Assembly (NCBI GenBank): GCA_003342815.1
Contig: PTEX01000236.1
Coordinates: forward strand, 975,953-1,039,952
DNA length: 64,000 nucleotides
Reading direction: 5' to 3'
Source: Eudromia elegans
Lineage: Eukaryota; Chordata; Aves; Tinamiformes; Tinamidae
Numbering within the stretch: position 1 is the first letter of the stretch; every line of letters begins with the position of its first letter. A program made the position numbers and the translations under genes. Below are positions 22,992-36,527 of this stretch, piece by piece. The notes under the pieces were generated by a model. It was not told the origin of the DNA. It saw only the letters and a list, made by a program, of their open reading frames with translations, and searched no databases.

Positions 22992-25900
22992 CAATTCTGT
23001 GCTATTCAGGGCAGAGAGCCAAATCTTTATTTAAAAGGAAATATATAACAATTGTAATTCACAAGGGGCTGTTTTTATATCCTTATTTAACATGAAGCCT
23101 AAAGCGACCCTCAGGAAAAAAAAAATTCTTGAACTGCTTTTAGAGCTTGTTCTCTCTTTCTTCTCCTGTGAAGGAGCTAACTCTAATTCTTCATTAAGAA
23201 CCTGATCAAAGATCCTCTAATAAGGTTAAAGCCTTCTCATTGCCCCTCTCAAAATGGTGGTACATGGATTTGGTCTCTAATTCAAAGAATCCAAGAGGAA
23301 ACTCCCATAGCAGCTACTGCACAATGAGTCCTACCTAGTCAGATTAGCACCTGTATTTATTCCTCAAAGCAAATGCACCATAATTAACAAGAAATCCTCA
23401 CTGAACACTGAGACTCTCTAGCACCAAAACCTGATCACTGTGGAATAGATATTTCACATTAGAGAGTCAACAACTACTCTGGATTTGGTAAGGTGCATCC
23501 TGCTTTATCTGGGAGGACTGATCCATCCCATCCATGAGAAAGTATGCAGGCTGAAATCATTAATCTCTCCTCCACCCTTCCCATATCACATAAACAAGAT
23601 GATTAATGACCCAGACCTTCAACCTTTCAAGTTACGCTTAAGAAATGAAAATATGAGTCAGTTGCAAAGACCACTGCAAAGAGTAGACATTTGGCAGGCT
23701 TCAAAGACCTTCAGCTAAAAGAGTTTCAAATGCAGCTAGTAAAGACAGAACTGGCCATTGTTAACAAGAGCAGAAGCTGACTACCTCTTTCACCCTTCCT
23801 TATCTCCCCAGTGAATCCACACATGCAGTAGCAGGATCTGGCCTCATTAAAATTTGCTAAACCAAAAAAGACAAAGATCACACAGTTGAAAAAAACCCCA
23901 TATCTGTACTTGTCTGATGAGTGATTTGAACTATCCTTGTTCTAATAGGCACAAACAGAAGAAGAAAATTTCAAACTTAGAATAAACAAAGCGGCTTTTG
24001 TGAAATTTCTGCATCATCAGTCAGCTGCCATAGTCCATCTCTCTGTCGGATTTATGTCTGTCATCCACCTTGTGTTCAGAAGTGTTATCTTCTTCCCTCT
24101 TGGCAGATTTCCAGAGTACTGCAAAGAAAATGGCTTAGCAGGCAGAGAGAAAAGATATCTCCTCATCTATAGGCAGCATTTTGCTCATAGATAGGAAAGA
24201 GCTAAAAACAGGAGTTTTGTAGAATAAAGCACAAGAGTCAGTGGTGAGGGATAAAGAGAAATAAACCTTACAGAGAGAGTTAGTTTCTTAGTGTGATTTC
24301 GATGTGGCTTTCTTGTTTATTTTTGCTACACATGACTTCTTGCTTTACAAAAGACACTATCTGCTTGTGCAAATGGTTTATGCTGTATACTTAAGAGATT
24401 ATTAGAGCTTTTATTTTTGGGCTTTACCATAATTAATAAAGCAACTGTTAGTAAGCTAATGAGCTTTGTACCTGGGGCTACAGATAGCTAACATTACATG
24501 ATCAATGTTATCAAATTTGGTACTACAGATTAAACCTTCAGTTTTTGTGATAGACACCAATGTCTCCTGGATTAAAATAATGCAGTGCTTACAGCTAAAG
24601 TCATGGTGACTCTATGTTTTTAGAGACTTTAAAAAGACATATTTACAATTCTGTTTATGAAGTCTGGAGACAAATTTTATGCTTTTGATTTTGAGGGTTT
24701 GGGGTTTAGATAACAACAACAATAACACTTCTTCTGTCTAGGCAGAAGTAAGTTTCCACATATTTTCCAGCCAGTTCATACAGATCCTGCTGGATCTATG
24801 TACTGGATCCAGCTGCACTATGGATTAAAAAGTACAGAGAAATGCCAAAATCACCCACAAACTGGAGAACACACACCTAAACTTGATAGCTGTGCTCAGA
24901 TAGTCAGTCTGAACCCTCTTTGATATATGGCGATTTTAATTTCTCATTTCTGTAGAGGAGTGGAGGATATCGTACTCTAGAAAAACCTCTATGTGACCAA
25001 GGGGAAAAAAAAAAAGAAAGAAAAGCTCCATAAAGTAGAGAATCAACATTCTTTCCTTAATACGGCAGTCCCTGTTTTCCAGGTTTCCTTGCTTGCTTCA
25101 TTTCATGCCTGTGCTTCAAAATACCTCAACTCAATGGTGGAGAATGAGTCTTTACCTCATCTTCTCAAAAAAATAACAAAAGAGAGATTGTATTTGCTAG
25201 CTCTTATCTGAACCTTGTGGAAACTTGGTTTGACCATAAATAGCCAATACAAGGGCCAGAGTTTCTCTTCACTTGCTGAGATGGTGATAAAGTTCTGGTT
25301 CAACACTGGCCAGAGGAGACTTGCAGACTTCAGGTTTCCAGCAAGTTTCTATTTCCTTCAAATTCTCTAGGTCTACCCTGAGACTTTTACCCTTCTTGCC
25401 TTTCCCAGCTATCACTCCAGTAAGACTCTCAGAGATTTGAAACCCCATGGTCTAGTCTATCATTTATCAAAATGAAAGAGGAAAAAGAAAAAAACAAAAC
25501 AAAACAAGAAAAAGAACACCCTGAAAACTCAACAGATTAGTGTCAGGTTAGAAAAAACGTTCCTGTTCAAAATACTTCCACCAGAACAGCATGGGAGCTG
25601 GCCTGGGAGCATGGAGAGAGCAAGACTGTGCTACTGGCGTGACTTAACTGAGTGACAAGATCACATAGTTAGATCATCCAGCAAAATGTGTTGGCCTTGC
25701 AAGAAAGGCAGCAGGTCCAGAGAGGGCACTTTCTCACTGGGCTGAAAATGTCACCAAAACAGTAGTCGCTGGTGTCATAAAGTTATCTGATCCGTCTCCC
25801 TCTCCATGGTTCCCTCCTGTCATCTCTTCGTTTCTTGATCCCACCTTGATTATTGTTTTTGATTCTTTTATACCATCACACTGGCTCTTTTATTTTCCTT

Positions 25901-28569
25901 TTCATTATTTCATTGTATGAATAACCCTCAGCTGCTGTGGATATTGCATAGTATATATTGCAGCCCTTTGCAAAGACAGAAAATAACCCTGAAATTTCAA
26001 CAGATGTCTGAGACACTCATCATTTTTACTGATAGCTTGAAATAACACCAGTGGCCTCAATACTTCTTTCTCATTCTGCATGAATCTACTAAAATAAGCA
26101 ATGCAAATTTCAGTCTACATGGAAGACAGAATCAATCCTTCAACCAAAAACACTGCGTTCATTCAGCCATTCTTTAAATTGTTTGGGGTTCCACTATGCT
26201 GCCTGAATGCTGCTTTTCAGTTCTGTCTAGCCATGGCACAAGACCGGGTTATATACTGCTTTCATTCTCCATGGGTTGCAGGAAATGTTAAACCTCAGAT
26301 GGTCCACATATGTCTTTGACTCTGCTTTTATGAGTTTAGTAGCTGTTACTGAGCCATTCCCTAGAGCTGCAGCAACAATTCAACTCTGTTGGATTTGACA
26401 CCTTTCAAACTTGTGCTTGGCTCTGTTTTAAACACAGAGTACTGAGCAACAGAACAAGGAGAGCAGGATTAGGCAAAGTTCTGAAGTCCTCAAGTTCCTC
26501 TTGTTTTTCACCAAAGACATCTCATTTTCTTCTTTTATATTAAAAACGATTTAAAAAAATGTAATTCATGATTTTGGCTCATGAATCATCAATTCCCAGG
26601 AATTACAGAGTTAAACAGCCATCCATGAACAAGATTTCTGGGTGTTCTAATCTCACCAGCTAGCTGATCACACAAGACTATTCTGCTGAATTAAAAAACA
26701 ATACATTTCAGGGAAAATAAACGAGGTTTTCTTTACTGTGTAAGTAAATAATATGAAAGTCATAGAAAATGTTTTACAAAGTGAGTGGAAGATGCATCAT
26801 TTGACTTATTTAAATTTACTCAGAGGAAAAAGTATATATTTAATACTGTTGGAAGAAAGTTTACATCAGAGGGAAGAGAGTGTCTGTAACAAAACATGCT
26901 GTTAGCTTGCAAGCTTTTATGTATAGGTACAATGGGTTTTGTTTTTATTATTATTATTATTTTTATTTAGTGCTTCTAGATGCCTTTGTAACAAATAATG
27001 ATAATAATAGCCTTGGTCATGCACTACTGAAGGTAATGGTACAGATCCCATTACTGTTAATGACAAAAAGAATAAGACTCTACTGTTTCCATTCCAAAAG
27101 CATGAAGAAATGCGTAACTACACAATAGAATACACACATATGAAATGACTTTTATAGAAAAGCTGGCATGTGATATGTCAAAATCAGTATATGCCATTTC
27201 ATAATTTCTGTGTTATTCAAGTCTATTTAATTTCAAGGGAGTTTGTGCTTTACATACACTTACGGACTTTGGATGTTCCTAAATCCAAATATATATATAT
27301 TTTTCTTTGATGATGGATCCAATATAAACATATTTGTTTGAAAAAAAGAGCAAAACGTCTACATAATCTTAGAAGTCAGGTTTCTATTTCAGTCTGAAAA
27401 TGTGATCATAAACATTTGTTATATTTGCTCTGAATAAATTATTCAGATCTTATTTACCATATTATTAAAATTTAATTGTTCCATTGCGCTTTCTCAAACG
27501 TAAACAAACCTACACAAGAACAAAATACTGCTTAATTATGGCAGCTTCAATTGTTTGACAAAAGAGACATTTTAGAGAGGAATTTTTGGATCGTCTAATT
27601 CTTCCCCAAAGTCCAACTCATCTTTCTCAAAGATATTGCCCATCCACTTAATATATATCCACAAAGGTAAATTTTCTAAAGAAAACCTTACAAAAGAAAA
27701 CATTTAAATCTTTGAATATTTGATTTGTTTTTGTTAAGATAATTGCATATTAGTGGAATTTTCCTTGCTTTAGCACTGCCCAAAAGCCAATATAAAAAGT
27801 GATGAGACATAGATGTGAATATGCATCAAAAAGAAGGAATAGAAAAACAATGAAAGGTACTCGTTTGCTTTCCCTGGCGCGTATTTGACCAGGAGCTTTA
27901 AAGAAAGATGGTGCAATCAAATGGTCATACAGACCCAGTAGGACCCAGTGCCCATTTCTTTCTTTTTTGCATCACTTCAGGTAGCACAATTCTAATTAGT
28001 GACTGTGGAGGGAAAGCTGGTCCGGGCTGCACATCTGTGAGGGAAACATCTGCCTGCCCCCATGGAGCCAGCCACGCTCGCAAGAGGAAGATCGTGAGCC
28101 AGCACGAGCCTGGGTTCAGTTTCAGTACGTAATTACAGAGCTGTGCTTGAGCTAGTAAGTCCTCTGAAAGCACTAAAAGCAACAGTGGGACCACACTGGG
28201 ACTCATTAGTTTGTCTGAGAGGCTCCTGGGCTGACTTGGACCACAGAAGGACCTGCCATGCACTTCTCTGTACTCAGCTCTTGCTGGCATTCCTTTATGA
28301 GTCCTGCTTCCAGTGGCTACCAAGGATGCAGTTCCCTGATGACTCGAGAGGTCAATTGGACTTTTTCTTTTTCTTTTCTTTTTTTTTTTTTGTATAAAAT
28401 TTTGAGAACAATACAGAAAATAGATTCTCAGTAAAAAAAGCATCACAATAACTGCAACCCCTACAGCATTGTTTTTCACTTAGTACTAGTTCACATTGTA
28501 CTAGTTTCATATGCCTCAAATTACAGAGAAAGAGAAAATCTTCATTCCTATTCAGTAATGATGTTAGAA

Positions 28570-28602
28570 AGGGGAAAAAAAAAAAAAAGAGGGGAAAAAA
28601 AA
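28570..28602 (+). repeat. Purine-rich A/G tract
   Basis: GGGG blocks embedded in long A runs (ggggaaaa, agagggg, aaaaaaaa). It is simple purine-strand low-complexity sequence. Confidence 0.75.
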
Positions 28603-30364
28603 GTCCAAGATGCTGTCAGCAAAATCCAGCTGTAATCTTGCCATCACAACTTCTCAGAAATCGTCTCTTGTACTATCAGAAAATACATGTGTGGTCTGAT
28701 CATAGCCAGAATGCTTGTCTGGGATTTCTCTGCTGTTCTCATCTCTGGCTAATGTTTATGACTGCTTTTCCACAGCCCTGGGGGCCCTCTGTCCTACCAA
28801 GTCTGCCTTTCTCACAGTGGCAAGCTAAAGGACCCTAGTAGTAATCAAGGGAACTGACACCCTGCTTTATTATTGGTGTGCAATACATTCCTGATCCAGA
28901 AAGCAGAACAAAATTTGTTCAGCTCAAATTTATAGTCTCTACATTTGTTGAAAAAAGAAAATAGCAGAAGGCTGTCGGAGCTGCAGACAGCTTTTTGCTG
29001 AACATTCAAACCTCAGTGAAGAGGTGCTTGCAAATTTGTGTCATTCCTGTCTCCTGCCTCTATTTTTCTCCTGTTTGTAGCTTCATCAAACAATAGGTCT
29101 GAAGGGGAAAAAAAAAAAAAAAAGCTTCAGAGTTGGATCCTGAGCTGCAAGCTAAGAGACAACAGTGTGGGGCTCTATATTATACACAGGACACTGCAGA
29201 AATTCATCTGAATTATCCTAACAAACAGAACCACCGAGAATGTCCAAGAGAGGTGATCCTTAGCAGAGCTGCTGCAGCTATCAGACAAGCCCAGGAAAGA
29301 GAATGTGGACTGTTTATGATCTATTTAGGTCTGTGCATGTATAAATTAGAGTAGGTGTGCCAATAATCAAGAGAGAAGTTTTCACTTATGATGCCTGTGA
29401 TTGGCCTCTAATTTGCACAGTCACATAGAAATCAGGTGAAACAAAAAAAATGCCTTCTTAAAACAATGTAAAACAATGGGAGTGGTTTGGACTATAATTT
29501 TTGATTGGGACACCCAAAGCCCAGGGGAAGTAAGGACAGGACCTCAGAAAACACAGTGTCTACAACTACCAGCGATGTAGAGACCATTCCCAAAAACGGG
29601 ATTCAAGAACCTCCTGCTCCCCAGTGCACCCCATGGCGCTCTACAGGTGTGCTTAGGCTCCAGATCCACCAGGTGTCAAAATAATTGCACAAAAAATATT
29701 TGCTCAGACAATGGAAAAAAAATAAAGTCTCTTCTCTCTAGACAGTGTACAGAGCTGAACAAAAGGTCTCTGCTGTCATTTGAACTTTGAAGTTTCCATA
29801 TGGGCTTGGGCAATGCAAATTTTCCATGACAACTTTGCAGCTAATAAACCACTAACAAGCCGAGGCTGCCATATCAGTTAGGAGAGATGAAGACCTCCAA
29901 GCTTTTTAATAGCTCTAATTATAACATGTGCAGTACACTCAAACCTAGATAAGAAATGCTCATTTCAGCCCCACTGCCAGCCTGAAACAATTTAAAGAGC
30001 TACTCTCTCTGCCTGATGCATTTGCAAATCTAAATATACCACACGAATAAGCCCATGGGGTTTGAAATGCATCTGGAGAGAAGCCTGAACTAGATCTCAG
30101 ATCTTCACTCCTGTAATTTGATTTTGGGGTAAGGAGTTTGAGTCTGGACAGTTCCAAATACAGGAGAGCTTTTCCTGCCCTTTTTTTTTCTTCCCCCTGG
30201 CCATCAAATCAAGATGATTGGTCATAACATTAGCATAATAACCAGCAAGGTGTGACTCCTGAATTTTTGAGACATGGCCCATTGGAAGAAAGGGAAAAGG
30301 TAATGGAAATAAAGCTAAAAAATGTTATTTTCATGTTTTATTCCCTCAGGCCCCCCAAATATGT

Positions 30365-30430
30365 GTGTATTTGCATATATATATATATATTCAGATATAT
30401 AAATATATAAACATGTATACCTATGCACAT
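30365..30430. repeat. TA-rich microsatellite region
   Basis: (TA)n with interruptions: a run of about ten TA units followed by GATATATAAATATATAA-like sequence and CACATATACACATA. It is simple sequence, and frames through it are artefacts. Confidence 0.8.
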
Positions 30431-30604
30431 ATACACATACTCGTTTTGAATTTTTAATTCCAGTGAAATATTCTATTTTGCTGTCATATTGTTTATTATT
30501 TAATATTTTACTGTTAAACAATAATCTTTCTTTTTCAATGCAGACAAAAGTAGAAACATCAAGAAAAATAATTTTTCTTTTTTTTAATTTTTAATTAAAA
30601 TTAA

Positions 30605-30960
30605 ACTCGAACCAAATCTGCAAATGCGTCTCCTCTCCAAAGTGCTATTTTCAAAGACTTGTAGCGCTCGACAAAACCATTCCCCTGCACCCACCGCATG
30701 CACCTGCATTATTGGTATCTTTATTGCAAAGCTCAAAATCCTTAATCCCACGTGTTCAATAGCCCTGACCTCACACTGTAATTTACGTCGCTAATAGTAT
30801 GCAACTGCAAAAGAAAAAACCCAAAAAGTGAGACCGAAGGGAAGGTTTGTCTGTTGGATGCCACCAGAGCGAGCAAAGAGTGTGGGCAGCCAGCTGCTAG
30901 CATGTGTTATATTCTACTGGAAAACTGGGAAAACGGACCCATTCCCGATTTTTCCTTCCA
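30605..30960. promoter_or_regulatory. CpG-containing candidate conserved non-coding element
   Basis: About a dozen CpGs in some 355 bases, against almost none in the flanks. It contains an E-box (CACGTG at about 30750), a CACCTG box, GGATTA/TAATCC (OTX/PITX-type) as 'ccttaatccc', and a 'tttacgtcgctaatag' word. The sequence is unique, not repetitive, and lacks a recognisable reading frame. These traits are typical of vertebrate enhancers, but motif words alone prove nothing; conservation has not been tested. Confidence 0.35.
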
Positions 30961-33330
30961 ACCATGCAGCTTTTCCTTGCAGTGCAACATGGAGTGGGGA
31001 GATAACAACCTTATTTTGCAGGCTCTAAGCTCAGGCAGGGACTGTCTCTTTATTTGCACTCCTCCAGCACTTGGCCAATGGAGGCTGGATGGAGCCAGTG
31101 GCCTGGGGACAAGAATATAAATCCTCGTAGGCAGGGAAGCTTCCCTGGGAAGTTTAATTGCAGTGACACTATCAACACATGCTCTGGTAAAGGCCTACTT
31201 AAATTCCAACATTGTATTATCAATCTGGGACAATTCCCTTTGCACTGTGGCATCTAAAGTGTATTTTATGTGGCCTAAAGAAAAAAAAAAAAAAAAAAGG
31301 AAAAAAAAGGTGCTGTCAAGTATTTTAGTTTTCCTCCTATCCAACATTTTTATTCTAAATACACATTTTTAAGCGCAGCTGAGGCTAAGTGACCAGCAAA
31401 TCTGATTACTGCAAGTGCATGGTACCTGACCTCCTTTGTGCACTTGATTGTGACTCGTTGCAGTGGGTGCAGCCATGGTGCTAATGCCCTTCCAAGCAGG
31501 TTGGGAACACGGCTCCAAAAATTAACCTGGGAGAACTTTCTGTCTTTATAAGGCTGCTTCTCTGGGGATGTTTGCAAAAGCTGTAATGACAGTGAAGCTT
31601 GGTATGTAATATCAGAGAAGATCCAACCTTGCCACAAACTGCAACCAATGAGGTTCTCTTAAGAACCTCAACTCTTGGGAAGAGGACTTGAAGACTATTT
31701 CTCAACAAACAAAAGTATTTCTGTATCTTTTATTCCTAGTAAAAAGGATGTTTGGCTAAAACTAGGATCTAGTAGATTTATTCTTCAGGCTTTCCACAGA
31801 TTCTCTGAATAATCTTGAGGAGAGCAACATTCCTTAGCCTATCACCCTACTTCTGTAATATCCAGTTAAATTATTAGACTGCCCAGGGTGATCCCCTTGC
31901 TGTCACTCTGGTAGTGGGACACCCTGGCCCATGGTTAGCATGTGCTTGTCTTTTAAATAGCTCCATGCTGCAAGGACGGTTGGCTGAGAATATCAGGCTT
32001 GCATTGTGTGGGAGAGAATTTAAATAGGTCCTCCTGAACATGAAATGTATTATCAAACAACAGCACAGCAATACAGGTAGCAATTATCTTCATAATGAGA
32101 ATGGTGATTGTGTGGACAGAGTGGAGAAAAAAAAAAAAGAGAGAGATGGAGAATAATGGTAGGTTTCTGTACCATAAAGAGGAGCCAAGTATTGCTGTAA
32201 ACAGAATTAGTATTGCCAATGCCATCCTGCCCACGCTGTCCCCTCTTTGGCCATCCGGGTTGACAGCTTGTTACCTTGGGCAGACCCAATAGGCAGCACG
32301 CCCCCTTAGCGCCTGCTGGCCCCATTTTGGGTGGTTGGGTCTTCACTGGGCAGGATGGGCAGAGACTCTGTGCACTTCGAGGCACTTGGAGGGTGCCCTA
32401 TATGTGCAGCTCAGTGTCACCTCTTGAATGCACCCCTGGAAACAGCATCTCTCAGAAACTGCCAGAAACTGGATGGGGCGTATGGACATGGGAATGCTAA
32501 GAAAGCAGGGAATGATTCAAAATGCATTTTTTTTTTATTGCCCTTACTCTTTCTTCCCTGACCTTCATTGAGTGAGAGAAAGCTCTGTTGGGAAACTGTG
32601 CTGCTTCCACGCTTTGTTTTCCTTTTTTTTTTTTTTTTTTTTTTTTTCCTTTTATTGGAAGACACCACATTTCCCAACCAGGTAGATTTTCCCTTGCTCT
32701 TAGCAGCTACTTTAGATCAATTTGCAGATGTTATGCATACCAACTATAACCCCAGGAGCCGGGTTCTCGGCAGATGTAGATCTGGAGGGTTCCTGATATC
32801 CGTGGGGTTGTAACAACACCCTGCAGTGACACACCTGACCCAACACCATATCCTTCCTCCATCCCCTGTCCCCGGTGCAGAATGCAGCTTGCTGTAACAC
32901 TAAGACGCTGGTAAGATTAAAGGCCTATTCTAGTAACCTTTTACAATCTGATTTACTAATTGGGCCATGGGACTCACAAAGCAGTGTGATTCTACCTCAA
33001 CTACTAATTATCCAGCACTCAAATCCCAAATTAAAGACTTTATGCAGATGATTGGAGTCTTAGGGGGTTGTGACTCTCTCCTGTCATTTTCAGGAGACAG
33101 ACTCTTTCATATACTGCATGCACAAAACTGGGAAGAAGATGACAGGAGCAATTTTGCTTCCTTGCTATTAACATTCATGACATCCATGCTATCTGGAGGA
33201 AAAAAAAAAAATACTACAATAGCGATGTTTTGGCAGTCTGTGAACAACTGCACTTATAAAGGGCTATTAATAGATTAAGATCGTGTCTACTGTACTCCCA
33301 ACAGTTACCTAAGGATCTTGAAGTGTACTC
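30961..33330. other. Single-copy DNA, no gene seen
   Basis: Unique sequence with A-rich tracts near 31280-31310 and 32126-32139 and a long T run at 32621-32647. Overlapping open frames lie on both strands near 32050-32680, but the longest ones pass through homopolymers and have no motif that I know. Confidence 0.5.
32621..32647. repeat. T homopolymer
   Basis: About 25 T in a row, bordered by CC on both sides. It is a simple repeat. Confidence 0.85.
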
Positions 33331-33414
33331 GTAATAATAGCAACGTGCAGTACTTATAGAGTTCTACATCTTCAAAGTACTGTACAAACATTAACTAATT
33401 GATGATCAGCGCCA
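33331..33414 (+). mobile_element. Possible ancient amniote SINE/LINE tail fragment
   Basis: The stretch 'gtaataatagcaacgtgcag', followed by 'tacttatagagttctacatc' and 'ttcaaagtactgtacaaaca', then 'ttaactaatt', follows the order of words in an old amniote repeat. That repeat has the form 'taataatag...cacttatatagc...tcttcaaagcactttacaaacattaa', remembered here as MIR/L2-like. The family name is not certain, and copies this old are only identifiable by profile search. Confidence 0.4.
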
Positions 33415-35756
33415 CAATGATCTGTCAACATTAATCAGAAATACCTTTTGAAAGGGGAAAAAAACCCCCAACCCTGTATTTAATTTGTTCAGGTGGCAGA
33501 TCTGTTCTGTAGAGGGTCTTACACTTTGCAGTCTGAGTGCTTTCTTACTGCAAAATTAAGCATTCTAAGAAACATCTGTCATGGATGTTCTATTTTCGCA
33601 TTTTGACCTCATGGGAAGAAACATTAGAATTGAAGCATCATGTTGGTAGAGGTTTTTGTATTCCATATACAGGAATCTTTTTATTTTTATTTTTTAATAT
33701 GCATTGGTATAGATCTACAGAACAGAAGGCAATGCCAAAAATTTAGGTAGTGTGTTTTGTGATAGTCCCTTGTTGGGAGATGAACACCCTTATACTGTCC
33801 CCTTAAAAGATTGTGTCTTACAAACAGAACTAATATCTTCACTGCTTATGTCTCTATACTGACAAAACTGGTTCCTTCTCTTTAGGAAAACTACCCTCAA
33901 ATAGAAAAAGCCCTTTTCCTATTCCTTGATAGGTCATGATGTCCTCTTACAGAGATTCCAGAGGGAAAGAATTCTCAAAGCTTGTGCAGTTTCCAATATT
34001 TAAGGGGCTATGGAAGTGCTTTTCTGGTGTACAAGAATCTTAGACTGGGCTGTGCCATCTGGCTCCTCAAAACAAAGCTGCATGAGCCCACGGCCCTTGT
34101 TGGCAAGAATCACAGATCCTCTATAACCCTGAAAATAAGGTACAAAGTCCTAAGCATGGACTACTAGTGCTTAACTCACTTTAATACATTTACAGATATG
34201 CAAAAACATATGTACATAACTATTTACCCACTGCATCCAAAGCCACATTGCAAGAACAGCATTAATGAGTGGAAGGTCAAGTTCTCCTGAGAATGAGAGC
34301 TCTGTGTGTGTGCCCCTTTATATAAATATATAATCCAGGTCTTTAATCATGTGACCACACAGTGTTTTTTCGAATGACCTGGACTCAGAGCCCAGAAATA
34401 CAGCACAGTATGCAGCTTTCTCTTCCCTATGCAGTGTGTGGCCTTTTGGATTCTTTTTCTTTATTTCCTTCTTTCTTCACTACACACTATCTAGCCAAAC
34501 TCTGCTGTTCATTTCCATATGGGATTTTCTGTCATTTTAAGTGCTTCACAAATATTAATGAACTCCAGCTGTACTGCAGTGCAGGGTGGAAGGCAGAGAG
34601 GGGTGTACAATGAATTGAAGTTTCTTGTGTGTTTAACTATTGCATGCCTGGTTTTCATAATCTTATTATAACAGCACTTTTAGGTAGTGCTTTTGCATGT
34701 AGTTTCCTAGTTTTTGAAGAAGGAAGTTGGTCAAAAAGAAAACTATCTTCTTTGGCGTAGCGCTAAAACCTACATGATGCCTCATTAGAATTGGAAGCTT
34801 TAGTTACATTTTTTCAGACTGATGCCAGTAAAATAGGGAGTGACGGGAATAGCAGAGCCGTTCCTGTGAAGTGGTGGTTAGCAGACATTTCACGAGCCCC
34901 GGGAGGCTCTGTACTGCAGACACAGCTTGCACAAGATTCCCACTGGCTGATGCCACCAAGCGCCATCTGATCCCTCCTCCCCAGGGATCCTGGCAGGAAG
35001 CTTTATCTTTTCTGTCCTCTGTTCTCAGCCTTTGACTTCCCTCAAATATCAGCTAATTAGCATCTTTATTTTACTTTTTTTTTCCTTCAATAACTCCACC
35101 ATTGCTTTCACATGCAATTTCTTATCTGCCTAATCCTTCCCAACCAGTTCTGCTCTTCTAGTACACCTTGTTCCCTCATGCTCCTTACCCGACCTCACCA
35201 ATCTGTGGTCCTTTTTCATCCCTCAGGTCCTGAGTCTGCTTCTTAATCTGTTTTTAAATAGAATGGCTTTTCCCCAGCCCTTTCAGCTTGGACATCAGAA
35301 AAACAAGGGAGGATTTTAACTTCTGTCTGGCCAAATCTTGATGTTTATGTACAGATGCCACAAATAGGTGTCAATAGCAGAGGCAGGAATTGATAAGCAT
35401 GTAGTGAAGACATCACTTGCTCAACATTTAGCTAAATTATCAACAAATTTCCAACCTTCCAGCATTGAGTGTCTACTATGGACGCATCCAAACATCTCAT
35501 TTTTAAAAGAAAGTAAGGAAATAATGCTATTCCCGACACATATGTGAACCCCAGCTTCAGGTAATATGAGATTTTTTTTTTTTGTCAATTCCAGATAGAG
35601 TTTGATGGTGAAATGAAAAGTTTCCCATTGGAGACTAGAGGTCTTCAGCACCCGTAGAAAGTCAGGCTATTTAAAATTAAACATACACTACTTCTGTCTA
35701 TGAGACACAGTCTCAGTATCACTTGCAAGCTTTGGTTTAACTCTATGAACTCTATC
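33415..35756. other. Single-copy DNA, no gene seen
   Basis: No element or gene was recognised. A slightly more GC- and CpG-containing patch lies near 34840-34970 but is weaker than the clusters listed separately. Confidence 0.5.
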
Positions 35757-35860
35757 TTTATTTATTTTATTTTATTTTATTTTATTTTATTTTATTTTAT
35801 TTTATTTTATTTTATTTTATTTTATTTTATTTTATTTTATTTTATTTTATTTTATTTTAT
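35757..35860. repeat. (TTTAT)n pentanucleotide microsatellite, about 20 perfect units
   Basis: From 35761 to 35860 the sequence is 20 uninterrupted TTTAT units. The purity shows recent expansion or active slippage, and the true allele length may differ between individuals. An open frame read through it is a repeat artefact. Confidence 0.97.
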
Positions 35861-36527
35861 ATTTGCTTTTATGCTAACTGTTGGTATATTTGTTGGATCA
35901 AGTCACATTGAGCCTGTAGACTGTGTAGAACACAGACTATACGAAATCCAGTTCAAACTTGTTTCCATTAGACTGCATCTCTGCACATTATTACTAAAAG
36001 TGTTTTAAACCTTTTTTTTAAATTTTATTTTTTGCTTGTTGTGATGTCAAATTGCCGGTCACTTCTTTGTATCTCTGAAACCTCTCAGCATTCATAAATA
36101 TGGATCCTACAATACTCCTGTTTACAACCATGCGTTACAGGAATAAAAATAGCTTAGTGGACTTTTACAGAAAAAACAACAACAACAACAACAAAAGACC
36201 GTTCCTCTCACCGTTGTTTTGATTAAATGCAAAATGAAACAGAAACACTTTTTTTTTTTTTTTTACATAGTCTAATGACTCACTAACCTCAGACTCTGGA
36301 ATCAGCAAAAACTATAGAGAATCATGTATTTTCCTTGGAAATAGGCTTTCTGCCAGACAGGTCATTCTGTGTGCATAACTCTTGTTTTCAAGGGAAAGAA
36401 ACTCTATCATTTCACATTTAAAAAAACCCACTATTATTTTTAAATCTGGAAATACTTTTTTGATCTGAGTACTTAAAAGCACTGCAACAGTAGTGCTATT
36501 ATACTCCATTTTCCTAACAATCCCCTC

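Larger units (their letters stand above)
13976..30604. other. Long gene-free single-copy region
   Basis: About 16.6 kb of AT-rich unique sequence with no recognisable gene, RNA gene or mobile element. Open frames are short (up to about 185 codons at 27925-28479, minus), many on both strands at once, and none shows a motif. Short A or T runs are frequent. Small sub-segments with more CpG and homeodomain-type TAATTA words occur near 18690-18960, 19535-19745 and 27870-28140. Confidence 0.5.

Noticed and set aside
27925-28479. 184-codon minus-strand open frame
   Set aside because: It has no recognisable domain, its start lies in AT-rich DNA, and part of it comes from a Lys/Arg-rich homopolymer tract. 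It overlaps plus-strand frames.
35700-36008. Open frame with repeated FILFY residues
   Set aside because: It is read through the (TTTAT)n microsatellite and is not a protein.
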